Assembly (NCBI GenBank): GCA_012932295.1
Contig: JAAONU010000008.1
Location: 37,810,949 to 37,874,948, forward strand
Source: Cyclina sinensis
Taxonomy: Eukaryota > Mollusca > Bivalvia > Venerida > Veneridae
Direction of reading: 5' to 3'
DNA: 64,000 nucleotides
Positions 1 to 12,310 of this stretch are shown here, piece by piece (positions within the stretch are counted from its first letter, which is position 1; every line of letters starts with the position of its first letter). Position numbers and translations under genes: made by a program. The notes below the pieces were generated by a model, which saw only the letters and a list, made by a program, of their open reading frames with translations, searched no databases and was not told the origin of the DNA.

Positions 1-1018
1 CGTGTTGTGAGCCCAACCAAGGAAAACATAAGTACATAATCGATTTTAATATGTCAATTGTCAATTACTGGATAGTATTGGAGACAATACCAGGAAAGGC
101 AATGACACTTTGTTGCTTTATATACATATATTATAAACATAATTTGCTTAGGTGATGTCAATGCGTATATAGTGTGTGTTTATTTGTATTTGTTCTTTAA
201 TGCATTAATATTGATACTATCAAGAATTCAGTGTACGAAATGATTAATAGTTTGTGGGATTTTTTTTTGCTTTTTTTATTCTGTGAAAATATTGTCTGCC
301 TGTCTTATATCGTTAGTTATCAGTAATTACTTGCTTCAAACATTCTAAAGAAACTGCTTACTAATATATGTATCTCTTTTGTTTCGGTAAAAAAAAACCT
401 CCGTTAATTGTTTGTGGTGTTTGTTTGTATTTTTTCGATTGGTCAATATGATATTATGAATTTATGTTTTCTTTTCCTCGCTATTTTTTTTACTGTTTAG
501 CTGTGTTTTCTGACAGTAGTTTTTTTTACTGATTTCACTTTTCACTTTTTTATGTTGATGATGAAATATAATTTTTAGTTTAAGTTGGCTTTCAATATTG
601 TTATAAGTATTAAATAAATATATATCAGTGCCCCCTTTTTTTATTTTTCAACAACATGTATGTCAATTCGTATGTTGTATGTGTTTTAGTTGAATTATTT
701 AGTATCTAAGTTTATCAGCCAATGAAATAAACGCAAAGTAACAGGAACTATGAGGAAATAACAAGACGTTACACCATCAGCGCATTATACAGTGAGTTGT
801 GTCTTATACTTGTCATCCATGCCAGACAAATAATACAGATCTAGATACTGAAAGTTATCATTAAATATAAATACATTAGATTTACCTAGGAATTTACTTA
901 TTTATCACTCAGTCTGGTTATATGATATTTTATCCAAATTTTATTGTAAACGAAACCTCATTAGAGATCCTTTGTAATGTGATGTTGTGTAATAACAAGA
1001 ATATGATTGTGCTTTTTA
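1..1018. other. AT-rich intergenic, no gene seen
   Basis: No ORF here looks coding. The sequence is AT-rich with homopolymer T and A runs. I see no splice-bounded open frame and no repeat structure until the element starting at 1021. Confidence 0.6.
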
Positions 1019-1020
1019 TA

Positions 1021-2034
1021 ATACCCCCACAAACGAAGTTTAGGGGCTATATAGTAGTAGGCTTGTCGGTCGGTCCGTCAGTCCGTCCGACGGTCAGTCC
1101 ATTTAATGGTTTCCGGATGATAACTCTTGAAGGAGTCAATGGATTGCAATAATGTTTAGAACACAGGTGTAACATTATAAAATACAGTTCAAGTTTGAAT
1201 TTGGGTTCAGAGCACTAAATTTTAACAGAGTTATGACCCGTTTTCATCTTCAGTTTTGAAAAAAATATGGTTTCCGGATGATAACTCTTTAAGGAGTCAT
1301 TAGATTGTAATAATTTTTATTACACATTTGTAACATCTTAAAATACAGGTCAAGTTCGAATTTGTTTTCAAACCACTAAATTTTTACAGAGTTATGGCCC
1401 CTTTTCATGTTAAGTTTTGCAAAAAAAATTATTTCCAGATGATAACTGTTTACGGAGTCAATAGATTGAAAGTATTTTGAGTACACAGATGAAACATTAC
1501 ATACAGGAGGAGTTCGAATTTGGGTTCAGACCATCAAACTTTTCCATAGTTATGGCTCCTTTTCATCTTCCATTTTGCACAAAAATATGGTTTACTCATG
1601 ATAATCCTTTAAGAAGTCACTGGATTGAAATTATTTTTGGTACACAGATGAAACAACATAAAGTACAGGTCGAGTTTGAATTTGGATTCAGACCACTAAA
1701 TATTTACATAGTTATTTTCATCTGTAATTTTGCAAAGAGATAGTTTCCAGATGATAGGTCTATTAGGTGTCAATGGATTGTAATTATATTTTGTACTCAA
1801 ATGTAACATCATTAAATACAGGTTGCTTTTAAATTTGGGCGCAGACCACTAAATGTTTACATAGTTTTGGTTTCTTTTCATTTTACCAGTTTCAAACTTG
1901 TTGTGATGATTTAAAATCTTACTTGATACAATTATCTGTAAAATTTTGTCCTTTTTTACTTTTTACTTTTTTTTTTATCTTTTTTCCCCCACAAAAGTAA
2001 TTCCCGTCTCCATCAAGGGCATCAGTGGGGGTAT
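1021..2034. mobile_element. 1.0 kb non-autonomous DNA element, TA target-site duplication
   Basis: The ends are a perfect 10 bp inverted repeat (ATACCCCCAC at 1021-1030, GTGGGGGTAT at 2025-2034), and each side is flanked by TA (1019-1020, 2035-2036). This fits a Tc1/mariner-like non-autonomous element. Just inside the left end is a GTCGGTCGGTCCGTC-like run. The interior is about five degenerate tandem units of ~160 bp, recognisable by 'gatgataactctt' followed by 'ggagtcaatggattg' at about 1117, 1277, 1438, 1597 and 1750. There is no transposase. The short ORFs at 922-1152 and 1477-1743 are chance readings of this repeat. Confidence 0.65.
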
Positions 2035-2475
2035 TAATCACATCCAGTGATAGCTCTAGTTTTATCTAAAAATCCCACACTATCTGTTAACATTTTATTG
2101 AATTTAGAATAAAGACGTGGAACATTTGCTAAACGTTTTTTAAATATAAACATAAAATGGTCAGTGCTCTATTTTCAATTGTATAGGTTACGAATGAAGA
2201 ACTCAACACCGAAGACAGTACTGGAACTAAAATCCCTGAATAGTTTTATGTGTTTTTTTTTTCTCAGATCTTATTATGCAAATAAATAAATAAATGAATA
2301 ATAGTAAAACATATAATAAGAAAAAAGAGGTACATTGTACAGTTCCTTAATATATAAGACTTGATCAGTTGAAATCATAACTAAATGTCTCTGTAATATT
2401 CAGAAATATACAAGAATAAAAGTTGTTTGAGATTATCCTGTCTTTTCGTAACCTTTATCAAAAAAGCAATGCGGT
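2035..2475. other. Intergenic, no gene seen
   Basis: AT-rich spacer between two elements, with a short AAATAAATAAATAAATG run near 2280. Positions 2468-2475 (AATGCGGT) are the left target-site duplication of the next element. Confidence 0.6.
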
Positions 2476-5400
2476 GTTACAACGCACTTTGGGGTCAAAC
2501 GGACTTTGGGGTCCGATCAAATGTTGACCCCAAAGTGCGTTACAAAGGTACATCCAGAGGGGCTCGAGGGGTGTCGGACCCCCTGGGATTATGAAAATTA
2601 CGTTTTCAGTGGAAAATCAATACAAAATTAATGTTCGATCACCCCTGAAAAATCAAGGCGGACCCCCTCTGTAGTAAGATTTCCCTTTAAAAAGGCCTTT
2701 CGACGCCCTCTGGCGAACGCTCTAAACGGTTGTAACGGAGTCTACAAAAAACTTAAATTTGTTAATTAACTTAATAATGTATTTGTAAAGATCATTATTT
2801 ATAGTCCAGTCGAGAATCCTGATATATCACCAGAACCTTGCAATAGAGTATAATTATAGTTCTTTCTCTGTTGAAAGTTGTAAAAAAGACTTTATTGAAA
2901 AGAATTCATCGGATGCTATCCTGCCACCACTGGGAAAAATGAAACATTTAAGATGGCGCCCAAGAAATTATAAGAATTCAACATACTGATCAAGATTATA
3001 AGTGCATATTTAGATGAAATTCATGTCTATTTATGGCATTATTTCAAAACACGTAGAATGTTAATTTTCAGAAAATACGAAATTCATGTCTTTTCTGATA
3101 CGGCGGTTATTTCAAAATGGCAGCATTTTTAGTAGTACATAAAACAGATACATTTTGTAAAACCTTACAATAATCCCTAAATAACCTGTAAGACTTCATA
3201 GCTTCAGAATATAGAATGTCTCGTGATGTAAATTAACGTTTACATTAAATTTCACTCGTGCCATTTCATTTTTAGTCGCAAGATGGCGTCCAAAAAGGCC
3301 ACAAATTGAAAATAAGTCATTGCAGACATATTAATGTATATTTAAGAATATTTTTAATTCATTAATGGTAGCAGTTACTTTCATGAAATTATATGATTTA
3401 TACCTGACAAACGTTACAAAAGGGTCAATGGCCCTAAAGCACTCACCTGGGTTCAAAGATGAAAGAATTTTTTATGAATGTAATGATGCATATCACAGAA
3501 ATGGACCAATGCAATTTCATTGCTGTAGCTTTAAAACAAAAAGTAGGTCAAATATAGGTCATGCTATGACGTTTTTGAAATCGGAACAAAAAACTGTACA
3601 CATGGTTCAAATTTCATTGTCATAGCTCCAAAAAACAAATAGTAGGTCAGTAGGTCAAAAATATAGGTCATCCGATGATATTTTTGAAATCGAAACGAAA
3701 AACTGTGCACATGGTCCAAATTTCATTGCTGTAGCTAAAAAAACCAAAAAAAGTAGGTCAGTAGGTCAAAAATATAGGTCAAGGAATAATGTTTTTGAAA
3801 TCATCTTGAAAAACTGCACAAATGGTCCAAATTTTAAAATTTAATTGTCATAGGAAAAAACTTTAAAAACAAAAAATGGGCGGGTGGGGGGTGAGTGACC
3901 CCCAGGGGAGGAGGTCACAGTGCATACTACCAAATATCTAAGCTCCAGGCCTTGCAGTTTGTGACAAGAAGATTTTTGAATTTTTTTGCGATATAACTTT
4001 ATGTAAAACATGTGACCCCTTGGGCGGGGCCAGTTTTGACCCAGGGACCATGACTTGAACAATCTTGGTAGATGTCTAGTAGACAATGCTCAACACCAAA
4101 TATTTAAGCTCCATGCCTTGTAGTTTCTTACAAGAAGATTTTTAAAGTTTTCCCTATATAACTCTGTGTAAATCAAGTAAGCCCTGGGCGGGGTCAGTTC
4201 TGACCCAAGGGTCATAATTTGAACAATATTTGTAGAGGTCCACTAGATGATGCCTCATACCAAATATCTAAGCTCCAGGCCTTGCAGTTTGTGACAAGAA
4301 GATATTTAAAGAATTTACTACATAACTCTATGTAAAACATGTGACCCCTTGGGCGGAGCCAATTTTGATCCAGGGCCTGGATTTGAACAATCTTGGTAGA
4401 GGTCTACTAGACAATGCTCGACACCAAATATCTAAGCTCCATGCCTTACAGTTTCTGATAAGAAGATTTTTAAAGTTGTCCCTATATAACTCTATGTAAA
4501 TCAAATGACCCCCAGGGCGGGGCCAATTCTGATCCTAGGGTCACAATTTGAACAATCTTGGTAGAGGTCCACTAAATGATGTCTCATACCAAATATCTAA
4601 GCTCCAGGCCTAGTGGTTTCAGACAAGAAGATTTCTAAAAAAAATTTAAGTTGCCATAGCAACCAGAGTATTGCATGGAATTGAATTCTTTGCACAACTT
4701 TGGAAGAGCTTCATGCAAGGAACATCCCATGCAAGTTTGATTGAATTTGGCCCGGTAGTTTCAGAGGAGATGTCGTTTGAATGAAATTGTTGACGCCTCA
4801 CGACGCACACCGGAGATTGGGATATGACAAAAGCTCACTGGCACTTTGTGCCAAGTGAGCCAAACATCATTTAGATTTCAAAACGGCAGCTTTACCCAAG
4901 ATGGCAAACAAAAATACATTAACTTAAAGGCATTTAGTCATTTACTGATCGAGGGATCATGGTCATTCCGTGTAGATGTAAATTGTTTTGCAAACTATAT
5001 TTTCTAAAATTTAAATGATTTTTGACATTGTATACGTTTTCATTAGCGATGTCATGAGGTCGAAATATTAAGGAAAATCGAAAATTGTGAAATAGGCTTT
5101 AAATGAAGTAACAACTGTAGCGTCACTTAGATGAATATTACTTCTAACTTACTTGTTACAAGTCTTTTTAACAGAAATTGAATTGATGCAATGAGATGAT
5201 ATTACCTGCATTTTATTACATCCCCATCGTATCTTATTTGGGGTTCAATATGGCACCAAACCTTTTCAAGTAAATGGCTGACAGAACAGAATGCTCATCG
5301 AAACGTCTGTTATTATTAGCAATACCTTTACGATCTAAATAGTTTGTTATATAGTCAAGATTTTCGTGACATTTAAAGTGGTAAAATTCATAAAACATTT

Positions 5401-5789
5401 ATCACTTACATTTAATAAGCGACAAATATAATTTTTTTTTAAATTTCATATTATATTTTTTGAATAACTGCTAAATCAAAATTTAAATGACAATAAGTAA
5501 GATTATTTGATTGCACAGTCATGTATCTAAGTACCGACCGTCATCTTGAACTCCACCTTAAATATTTCAAGGTTGCAGTTCGAAAATAAGTCAGTACTCA
5601 GTATTTAAGCAGAATTCAGTTGACACCTCCAGAACTTTGGAACCCAAAGTGCGTTGATATGTAGCATATTAACGCACTTTGGGGTTCATTTCTCGATTTT
5701 GACCCCAAAGTGTGTTTGACCCCAAAGTGATTTGTGAAGTTTAACCCCTTGGACCCCAAAGTGAGTTTGACCCCAAGGTGCGTTGTTAC
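2476..5789. mobile_element. 3.3 kb non-autonomous DNA transposon with palindromic ends
   Basis: The left end (GTTACAACGCACTTTGGGGT) and the reverse complement of the right end (GTAACAACGCACCTTGGGGT) form terminal inverted repeats of about 24 bp. The flanks carry AATGCGGT at 2468-2475 and 5790-5797, an 8 bp target-site duplication, or 9 bp if the ambiguous C is counted. The motif CACTTTGGGGTC recurs near both ends in both orientations (about 2483, 2501, 2525, 5640, 5675, 5702, 5718, 5753, 5770), so each end can fold on itself. No transposase-like ORF lies inside. An 8-9 bp duplication suggests hAT, P, Merlin or MULE; the duplication does not match the usual hAT nTnnnnAn pattern, so I leave the superfamily open. 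Confidence 0.7.
3420..4862. repeat. Nested tandem-structured dispersed repeat
   Basis: This lies inside the 3.3 kb transposon. It starts near 'gcactcacctgggttcaaa' and ends near 'ctttgtgccaagtgagcc'. The first part has ~115 bp units built on 'aggtcaaaaatataggtca'. The second part has about four ~165 bp units, each with GGGCGGGGCC/GGGCGGGGTC-type cores at about 4023, 4188, 4350 and 4516, followed by 'ctaagctccaggcctt'. The tail ('ccatagcaaccagag', 'gaggagatgtcg') recurs in relatives near 10.1 kb and 57.5 kb. The ORFs at 3365-3625 and 3841-4086 are readings of the repeat. Confidence 0.6.
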
Positions 5790-5797
5790 AATGCGGT

Positions 5798-6719
5798 AAC
5801 GGCAAGAATACTTCTATATAAATGAAAGTCTATAGGCAATAAGAAATGTTATCTAGACAGAGCTTTAGATCAGCGTCAGGGCGTTCTGATTGTCAAGAAA
5901 TGTTTGTAATTAAGAAGGTAAATCAAGTAAAAAAATAGTGTGTTATCGAAATGGATGTTGGTCGGAAGTGAAGGAAATGTTCAACCGTTAAATGAGTATT
6001 TTTATTCAATCAATAATTTAACTTCAGTCATTAAATGTTAATTAAAACTTTTATAAATATCGATGGTTTTTTTCCTGATTCTTTTTTGTTTGTTTGTTTT
6101 CGATTTTTTGGTTTTGGTTGTTGTTGATGCTGTTGTGTGTGTGCGTTTTTTTTTTCAGGAATAAATATCGTATAAGAATCGACGGATGAATATACTTTGT
6201 TCTCACTTCAAAATAAATAATTCTTAAAAAAATCCATAATGTCGTTAGTTATACCTAAATAACAATTGGATGTCATTTTTCAGGGAGAATTTCTTTAAAA
6301 CATGCCATTACTTCTACTGAAATGATGTTAATTAATTTTGGTAGGAGAAAGAACAGACTATGCTGTTTGTTATAAAAAATGTTGATCCTGCGAATTGATT
6401 TTATTGCAAGAAAGATTATAATTATTCAAGATGTTTCATTTGTAACTGTACAGTCTGGTGCATACCTTCCTATAATTGTATAAATACAACCTCTGACAAC
6501 TGTGTCAGGGAATCAATTCTTTTGGCTCAGTGGTTAGAGTGTTGGTCTTCAATGTGGTAAAATCGGAATGGGCGATGTATTATAAGATGTACTGCATCTT
6601 TCTGTTACAGACTTTGTTGTTCGATTAATAGAGGTATGAATATTGGAATATAGCGAAGCAGAAGCATTTGTGTCTACCACCTAGTATATAAATGTACATA
6701 TTATTATCCTACCAATTCG
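5798..6719. other. Intergenic; low-complexity T/G runs
   Basis: No coding signal. There is a T-rich stretch with GTTTGTTTGTTT and TTGTTGTTGATG runs (about 6085-6150). A tRNA-like A box lies at 6522-6538 and is listed separately. Confidence 0.55.
6522..6600 (+). repeat. Possible degenerate tRNA-derived SINE remnant
   Basis: 'TGGCTCAGTGGTTAGAGTG' matches a pol III A box of tRNA type (TRGCNNAGYNGG), and the following 'ttggtcttc' resembles an anticodon arm. The expected B box (GGTTCGANTCC) is not recognisable; only 'aatcggaatgg' is present. This is a weak call. Confidence 0.3.
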
Positions 6720-8353
6720 ATCGTTTGTTCGTTCGTTCGTTCTTTCGTTCATTCATTCATTCATTCATTCATTCATTGAAAAATTCAAACATTTGTTCGT
6801 TCGGTTCATTCGTTCATTCACTCGTTCGTTTCTTCGTTCGGTTCATTCATTCATTCATTCATTCATTCATTCATACATTCATTCTTTAAGTTCATTCATT
6901 CATTCATTCATTCGTTCGTTCGGTTCATTCATTCATTCATTCATTCATTCATTCATTCATTCATTCATTCATTCATTCATTTGTTCGTTCGGTTCATTCA
7001 TTCATTCGTTTGTTCGTTCGGTTCATTCATTCATTCATTCATTCATTTGTTCGTTAAGTTCATTCCTTCATTCGTTTGTTCGTTCGGTTCATTCATTCAT
7101 TCATTCATTCATTCATTCGTTTGTTCGTTAAGTTCATTCATTCATTCGTTTGTTCGTTCGGTTCATTCATTCATTCGTTTGTTCGTTCGGTTCATTCATT
7201 CATTCGTTTGTTCGTTCGGTTCATTCATTCATTCATTCATTCATTCATTCATTCATTCATTCATTCATTCATTCATTCATTCATTCATTCATTCGTTTGT
7301 TCGGTTCATTCATTCATTCGTTCATTCATTCATTGATTCGTTTGTTCGTTCGGTTCATTCATTCATTCCTTCATTCATTCATTGATTCGTTTGTTCGTTC
7401 GGTTATTTCATTCATTCATTCATTCATTCATTCGTTTGTTCGTTCGATTCATTCATTCATTCATTCATTCGTTTGTTCGTTCGGTTCATTCATTCATTCA
7501 TTCATTTATTCATTCATTCATTCATTTATTCATTCATTCATTCATTCATTCATTTCATTTATTCATTCATTCATTCATTCATTTGTTCGTTAGGTTCATT
7601 CCTTCATTCGTTTGTTCGTTCGGTTCATTCATTCATTCATTCATTAGTTTGTTCGTTCGGTTCATTCATTCATTCGTTTGTTCGTTCGGTTCATTCATTC
7701 ATTCATTCATTCGTTTGTTCGTTCGGTTCATTCATTCATTCATTCATTCATTGATTCGTTTGTTCGTTCGGTTCATTCATTCATTCATTCATTGATTCGT
7801 TTGTTCGTTCGGTTCATTCCTCCATTCATTCATTGATTCGTTTGTTCGTTCGGTTCATTCATTCATTCATTCATTCATTGATTCGTTTGTTCGTTCGATT
7901 CATTCATTCATTCATTCATTCGTTTGTTCGTTCGGTTCATTCATTCATTCGTTTGTTCGTTCTGTTCATTCATTCATTCATTCATTCATTCATTCATTCA
8001 TTCATTCATTTATTCATTCATTCATTCATTCCTTCATTCGTTTGTTCGTTCGGTTCATTCCTTCATTCGTTTGTTCGTTTGGTTCATTCATTCATTCATT
8101 CATTCATTCATTCGTTTGTTTGTTCAGTTCATTCATTCATTCATTCATTGATTCGTTTGTTCGTTCGGTTCATTCATTCATTCATTCCTTCATTCGTTTG
8201 TTCGTTCCGTTCATTCATTCATTCATTCAATCGTTCGTTCATTCGTTCGTTCGTTCATTCTTTCTTTCTTTCATTCATTCATTCATTCATTCATTCAATC
8301 AATCGTTTGTTCGTTCGTTCGTTCGTTCGTTCATTCATTCATTCATTCATTCA
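6720..8353 (+). repeat. 1.6 kb compound tetranucleotide array (ATTC/GTTC)
   Basis: Nearly uninterrupted CATT/ATTC tetranucleotides are interspersed with GTTC/GTTTG variants. There is a second-order pattern: runs of (ATTC)n are punctuated again and again by 'cgtttgttcgttcggttc'. Because four bases times three is twelve, the plus strand reads open in all frames as Phe-Ile-His-Ser-type repeats. The minus strand meets TGA in every run. The overlapping ORFs here (6692-8407) are therefore artefacts, not genes. No flanking signal suggests expression. Confidence 0.95.
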
Positions 8354-8659
8354 ACATTGTCAGTTGACGAAATAATTATCTTGCAAATAAATCTAAAATT
8401 AATTTGATCAGAACTCATCGATAGGGAAATATGGTTTCAAGATTGTAACTTTTACGTCATTTTTAGGAGACAAGAAATATAATGTCTGGAAAGTAAAGTA
8501 ATATTTATCTCCATAATTACATTTAACGGTTTTAAGTTAATTATAAAGCTTCAGTGATCTGTGAAAAATGAAAGATAAAGTAATAATTTCAGAGTTAAAA
8601 TTCTTGTTTATAACGTCAAAATTGTTCCTCGAAAAGTTTAATGTCTTAATGTAGAGTTT
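8354..8659. other. Intergenic, no gene seen
   Basis: AT-rich spacer between the tetranucleotide array and the pentanucleotide block; nothing recognisable. Confidence 0.6.
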
Positions 8660-9230
8660 TTGCCATGATCAGCTGAAATATTTTCAGTTGATATCATTTG
8701 AAGGAATCTTATAGGTTCTTTTTTTCTCATTTATGATGTGATGTGATGTGATGTGATGTAACGTGACATGACGTGACGTGACGTGACTTGATGTGATGTG
8801 CTGATACAATACGATACAATACGGTACGATACAATACGATGCAATACAATACGATACAATATGAAATATACTTAGTTCTTTTTGACATGTAATTAATAAG
8901 ACTATATTGATGACGTTCAGCATTGTCCTGATCAGCTGAACATTTCTGAGTTTATTTCTTCAAAAGTTATCCTTAAAGTTTATTTTTCTCATCTATTTGT
9001 AGTAAAATATATCATGATATGATGAGATATGATGTGATGTGATGCGATGTTATGTGATATTTTGATGATGTTATGTTATGTGATGTTATGTGTGTGGTGT
9101 GCGGTGCGGTGCAGTGCGGTGCGGTGCCATGCGGTGCGGTATGGCATGGTATATACTCAGTTTTTGTCATGTTTTTAATCAAGCTATATGGATGGCGTTT
9201 AGCCAGATAATGGCCATTAAAAATGTCAAG
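8660..9230. repeat. Two ~270 bp tandem units, each carrying its own pentanucleotide run
   Basis: The landmark 'tgatcagctgaa' occurs at about 8668 and 8931, each followed by 'ttctttttttctcat' or 'ttatttttctcat'. Unit 1 then has (GATGT)n, (GACGT)n and (GATACAATAC)n from about 8735 to 8862. Unit 2 has (GATGT)n and (GCGGT)n from about 9015 to 9145. Each is followed by related sequence ('acttagttctttttgacatg' and 'actcagtttttgtcatg'). The flanks are duplicated but the simple repeat inside has diverged in sequence. The ORFs at 8684-8923 and 9090-9290 are readings of the runs. Confidence 0.7.
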
Positions 9231-10059
9231 TCATGTTTAAGAGGTTCCAAGTTAAGAACATTGATCACTGTTAAATTCCTGTCCATTTAACAATTAAAGG
9301 GTATAATGATTTTTAACGTTTTATCACAATAAGCAGACTTTTAAACTCTCTTTATCATTGTGTTGAAGATTTCTGTTCTTCAGGATAGCGATCATATTAC
9401 CCGAAACTTTTGTTTGATGCAATGTGTTTGTGTTCTCTTGACGATATCTTCAACTCAGTAGAAAAGTTTTCCTGAATGACTCAAAGTACAGGGAAGGTAT
9501 ATCCTCTTAAATACACAAACTTTGGTTACAAAAAGTTGCTGCTTACATATTTGACAGTATCAAAATAAAAATAAAAACCCCGAATATTTCATGTGGAATA
9601 GATGTCACGTTATAAGACATTTGATACAGGTATGGATACAGAACGTGATCATTATATGCAACTGAAGGATTGTTTTACCTAGGAGTGCACTTGTTATTTT
9701 GTATTTCCGTAAGAGCACTGACGTCAAATTGAAATAAAAAAGCAGGAAAAAAGAAGTAAAAATAAAGTTCTTTAAAACAGTAACTGCAAAAAATGTGTAG
9801 TAATATAGAAAGTATATCTATTCATTCTAAAGTATAAATTTTAAAAAAATCTGCAGGATATAATATTATTCTTACGAGTTATGTGTTAACATCCAATTTC
9901 ACCTCCTGCTATATTAGGTTTAATTGATGGTTGACTTGATAACTCTGGTGCTGTGTCTGTATTTCTTGCAGTGTAGATCCTATTCTCTGTTTGGAAATTG
10001 ACCTTTAAAACGTTTGCATAAGGTCAGTGTGGTTTTTTTTAAACTAACCTGAGCACAAT
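9231..10059. other. Intergenic, no gene seen
   Basis: AT-rich, with no supported ORF, RNA gene or repeat structure that I can see. Confidence 0.55.
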
Positions 10060-10410
10060 GGTCTTAAGTTTTTTTTGCGATCGCCTTGTGTCTGTCGTGC
10101 ACCATCTAACGTCTGTCGACAACTGTTTTACTTAACAATGTTATTTAGACGACATCTCCTCTTAAATTACTTGGTCAAATTTGATAAAATCTTAAATATA
10201 TTTCTTGGATGAAATTCTACAAAAGTTTTAAAAACACTCCAAGGAATTGTCTGGTTCCTTTGGCAACAAGAAAATAAAACTTTAAATTTGCCTTATCTTA
10301 AAACACTTGGCCCAAAGCTGTGTGTGTAGTATTATATAGAAGCCCTCTACCAAATTTGACACACAAATTATGTCCCTGTTGTCACTTTTGACCCTGCCTG
10401 GTGAGACACA
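10060..10410 (-). repeat. Fragment of dispersed repeat (relative of 4.6-4.8 kb repeat)
   Basis: This reads as a diverged reverse-complement relative of the tail of the 3420-4862 repeat. It shares 'gacgacatctcctctt' (inverse of the 'gaggagatgtcg' segment), 'tggcaacaag' and the 'tgtctgtcgtgc' terminus. Non-coding. Confidence 0.45.
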
Positions 10411-11589
10411 TTGCAAGAAGTAGATCTCTTTTTATTAATGATTTGTAGTACGGTAGTAATTTGTGTAAGATTGTTTACATAGACTAACATAGACCATTCA
10501 TTAGAAACAGACAGTAATGTTCATCAAATAAACATGCAGTTTTACTTTTTTGGCTGTTGCGTTGTGTAGGCTGCAAATTGCCAAATTTCGTATATTATCA
10601 TAATTATTCTACAGCTTATATTGAGAGTGTTATTCCTGTTGAATAAAGTTGAATATATTATTGTATTTTGTTTGCTTTATACAACTATATTAGATGTTAT
10701 ATTTTTTAATTCTTTTCCATCTTAGAAGTACAAGAAGTCTTCGTTACTTTATTTTTAAAATTGTTCAACATTTGCCGCTTTCAGTGCTTTGTGACCGTTA
10801 AACCTGTTAGTCCTTTTGAACAAGACCATAAATTTATGTACAAAGATAAAACCTAAACGTTTTTCCTTTGTTCAATTCTTTCTACAATTTATACAGTGCC
10901 TCACTGACTATCACTTAACAGAACAGAACAGAACACGGTTGTAGGCTCAAAATATTTTAAAAGTCAAAGGTTGAGAAAAAGAATATGTAAATACTATGTA
11001 TGACACATGCAACAAGTTTTTGGTTTGTCGTTATGAGCAAGACAGATTAAAATGTTTTACTGTCTAATAGCAGTGTCAGTCTATGAAGACTTATACTATA
11101 TTATCTGATACTCTTCAGCAGCCATTTCTTATGATTCTTGAGCTGGTAATGATGGCATTTTAACAAATGCAGAGTCAGTGTAAGGTTTCTATAAAATTTA
11201 CCGTAGAAACGCCATTAAATTGCATGCTATTAATGCTGCAATTCATGGCGAAGATAGATCTGTCGCTGTTTATGATTCTGTATTCTACGTCACACTGTTT
11301 ATAATTGCGTAATCGTCTAATAGTTTCAGTTTAGGACTTAACTGCGCAGACTTAAACTGATCTAAGCGTTGGGTTCTTAAAATCTACCTTTCTACCTAGA
11401 AAGGAAAACACAACAAATGAATGTTTTTTCTTATTTATGATACCTATAATAAGCTCTAAAAATTTCTAGATTAAATTAACCTCCTGAGCATTACACAAAA
11501 CACCTAATCCTAAAACTAGAACTCCGCGAGTCGGACGTGTCGCCTGACGATAGCATTCAAGTCATTTAACTTTTTTCTATGGTATGGGG
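10411..11589. other. Intergenic; short GAACA run
   Basis: No coding signal. A short (GAACA)n run lies at about 10919-10935. It is the reverse complement of the TGTTC tail that ends the LINE at 53.3 kb, but without neighbouring LINE sequence I cannot call a LINE copy. Confidence 0.5.
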
Positions 11590-12310
11590 AATTTATAGGC
11601 CCCGGACAAGAATTAAATATGAAAAATTAAAACGGGCAATAAAAAAAAATATGCAAAAGAGAGTTATGGTTCTTGGGCACGGCACCTCTTCACACTTTGA
11701 GAAATAGAGTTATGGTTCTTGGGCATTGCACCTTCCTAAAATGAGATCTATTCACCTGTGAATGTTCAAGTTGTGATCTTTAATACCTTTTCAGGTATGC
11801 CCCGGACAAGAATTTAGAATGAAAAATTACAAAAGGCAATAAGTAAAAACTATGCAAAAAAGAGTTATGTTTTTTGGCCACTGCACCTCTCCACAGAAAG
11901 ATCTGTTAACATGTGGAGCTTCAAGTTTATGTCTTTAATACCTTTCTAGTTATTCCCCTGACAAGACTTAAGTACGAATAATTTCAACAGGGAAAAGCTC
12001 AAAAATTGTGAAAAATAGAATTGTGGTTCTTAGGCACTGCACCTTTCTACAATAAGATCTACTCACACATGAAGTTTTAAGTTAATATCTTTAATACCTT
12101 TTGAGTTATGCCCCGGACAACAATTTAGTATAAAGATTACAAAGGGCAATAAGTCAAAAATTATGCAAAAAAGAGTAATGATTCTTTGGCACTGCACCTC
12201 TCCACGAAGATGTATTCACCTATGAAGTTTCAAGATGATACTTTCAGAACTTTTAGAGTTATGCCCCGGACAAGCAAAATGTGACGCCGCCGCCGCCACC
12301 GCCGCTGCCT
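11590..12310 (+). repeat. ~155 bp tandem repeat family (CCCCGGACAAG units)
   Basis: About four to five diverged units are marked by 'atgccccggacaa' at about 11598, 11798, 11954, 12109 and 12263, each followed by 'gggcaataagt', 'tatgcaaaaaagagttatg' and 'cactgcacctctccac'. The last unit ends in a (GCC)n-rich terminus (12285-12310). A single truncated relative sits at about 45450-45560, so the family is dispersed as well as tandem. Confidence 0.7.

Noticed and set aside
6692..8407. Nine overlapping plus-strand ORFs encoding Phe-Ile-His-Ser repeats
   Set aside because: They are frames of an ATTC/GTTC tetranucleotide array, open because the 12 bp reading cycle contains no stop; all three frames are open and there is no gene context.
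10919..10935. 3' end of a minus-strand LINE (GAACA run)
   Set aside because: Only the short repeat is shared with the LINE tail at 53.3 kb; neighbouring sequence does not match.
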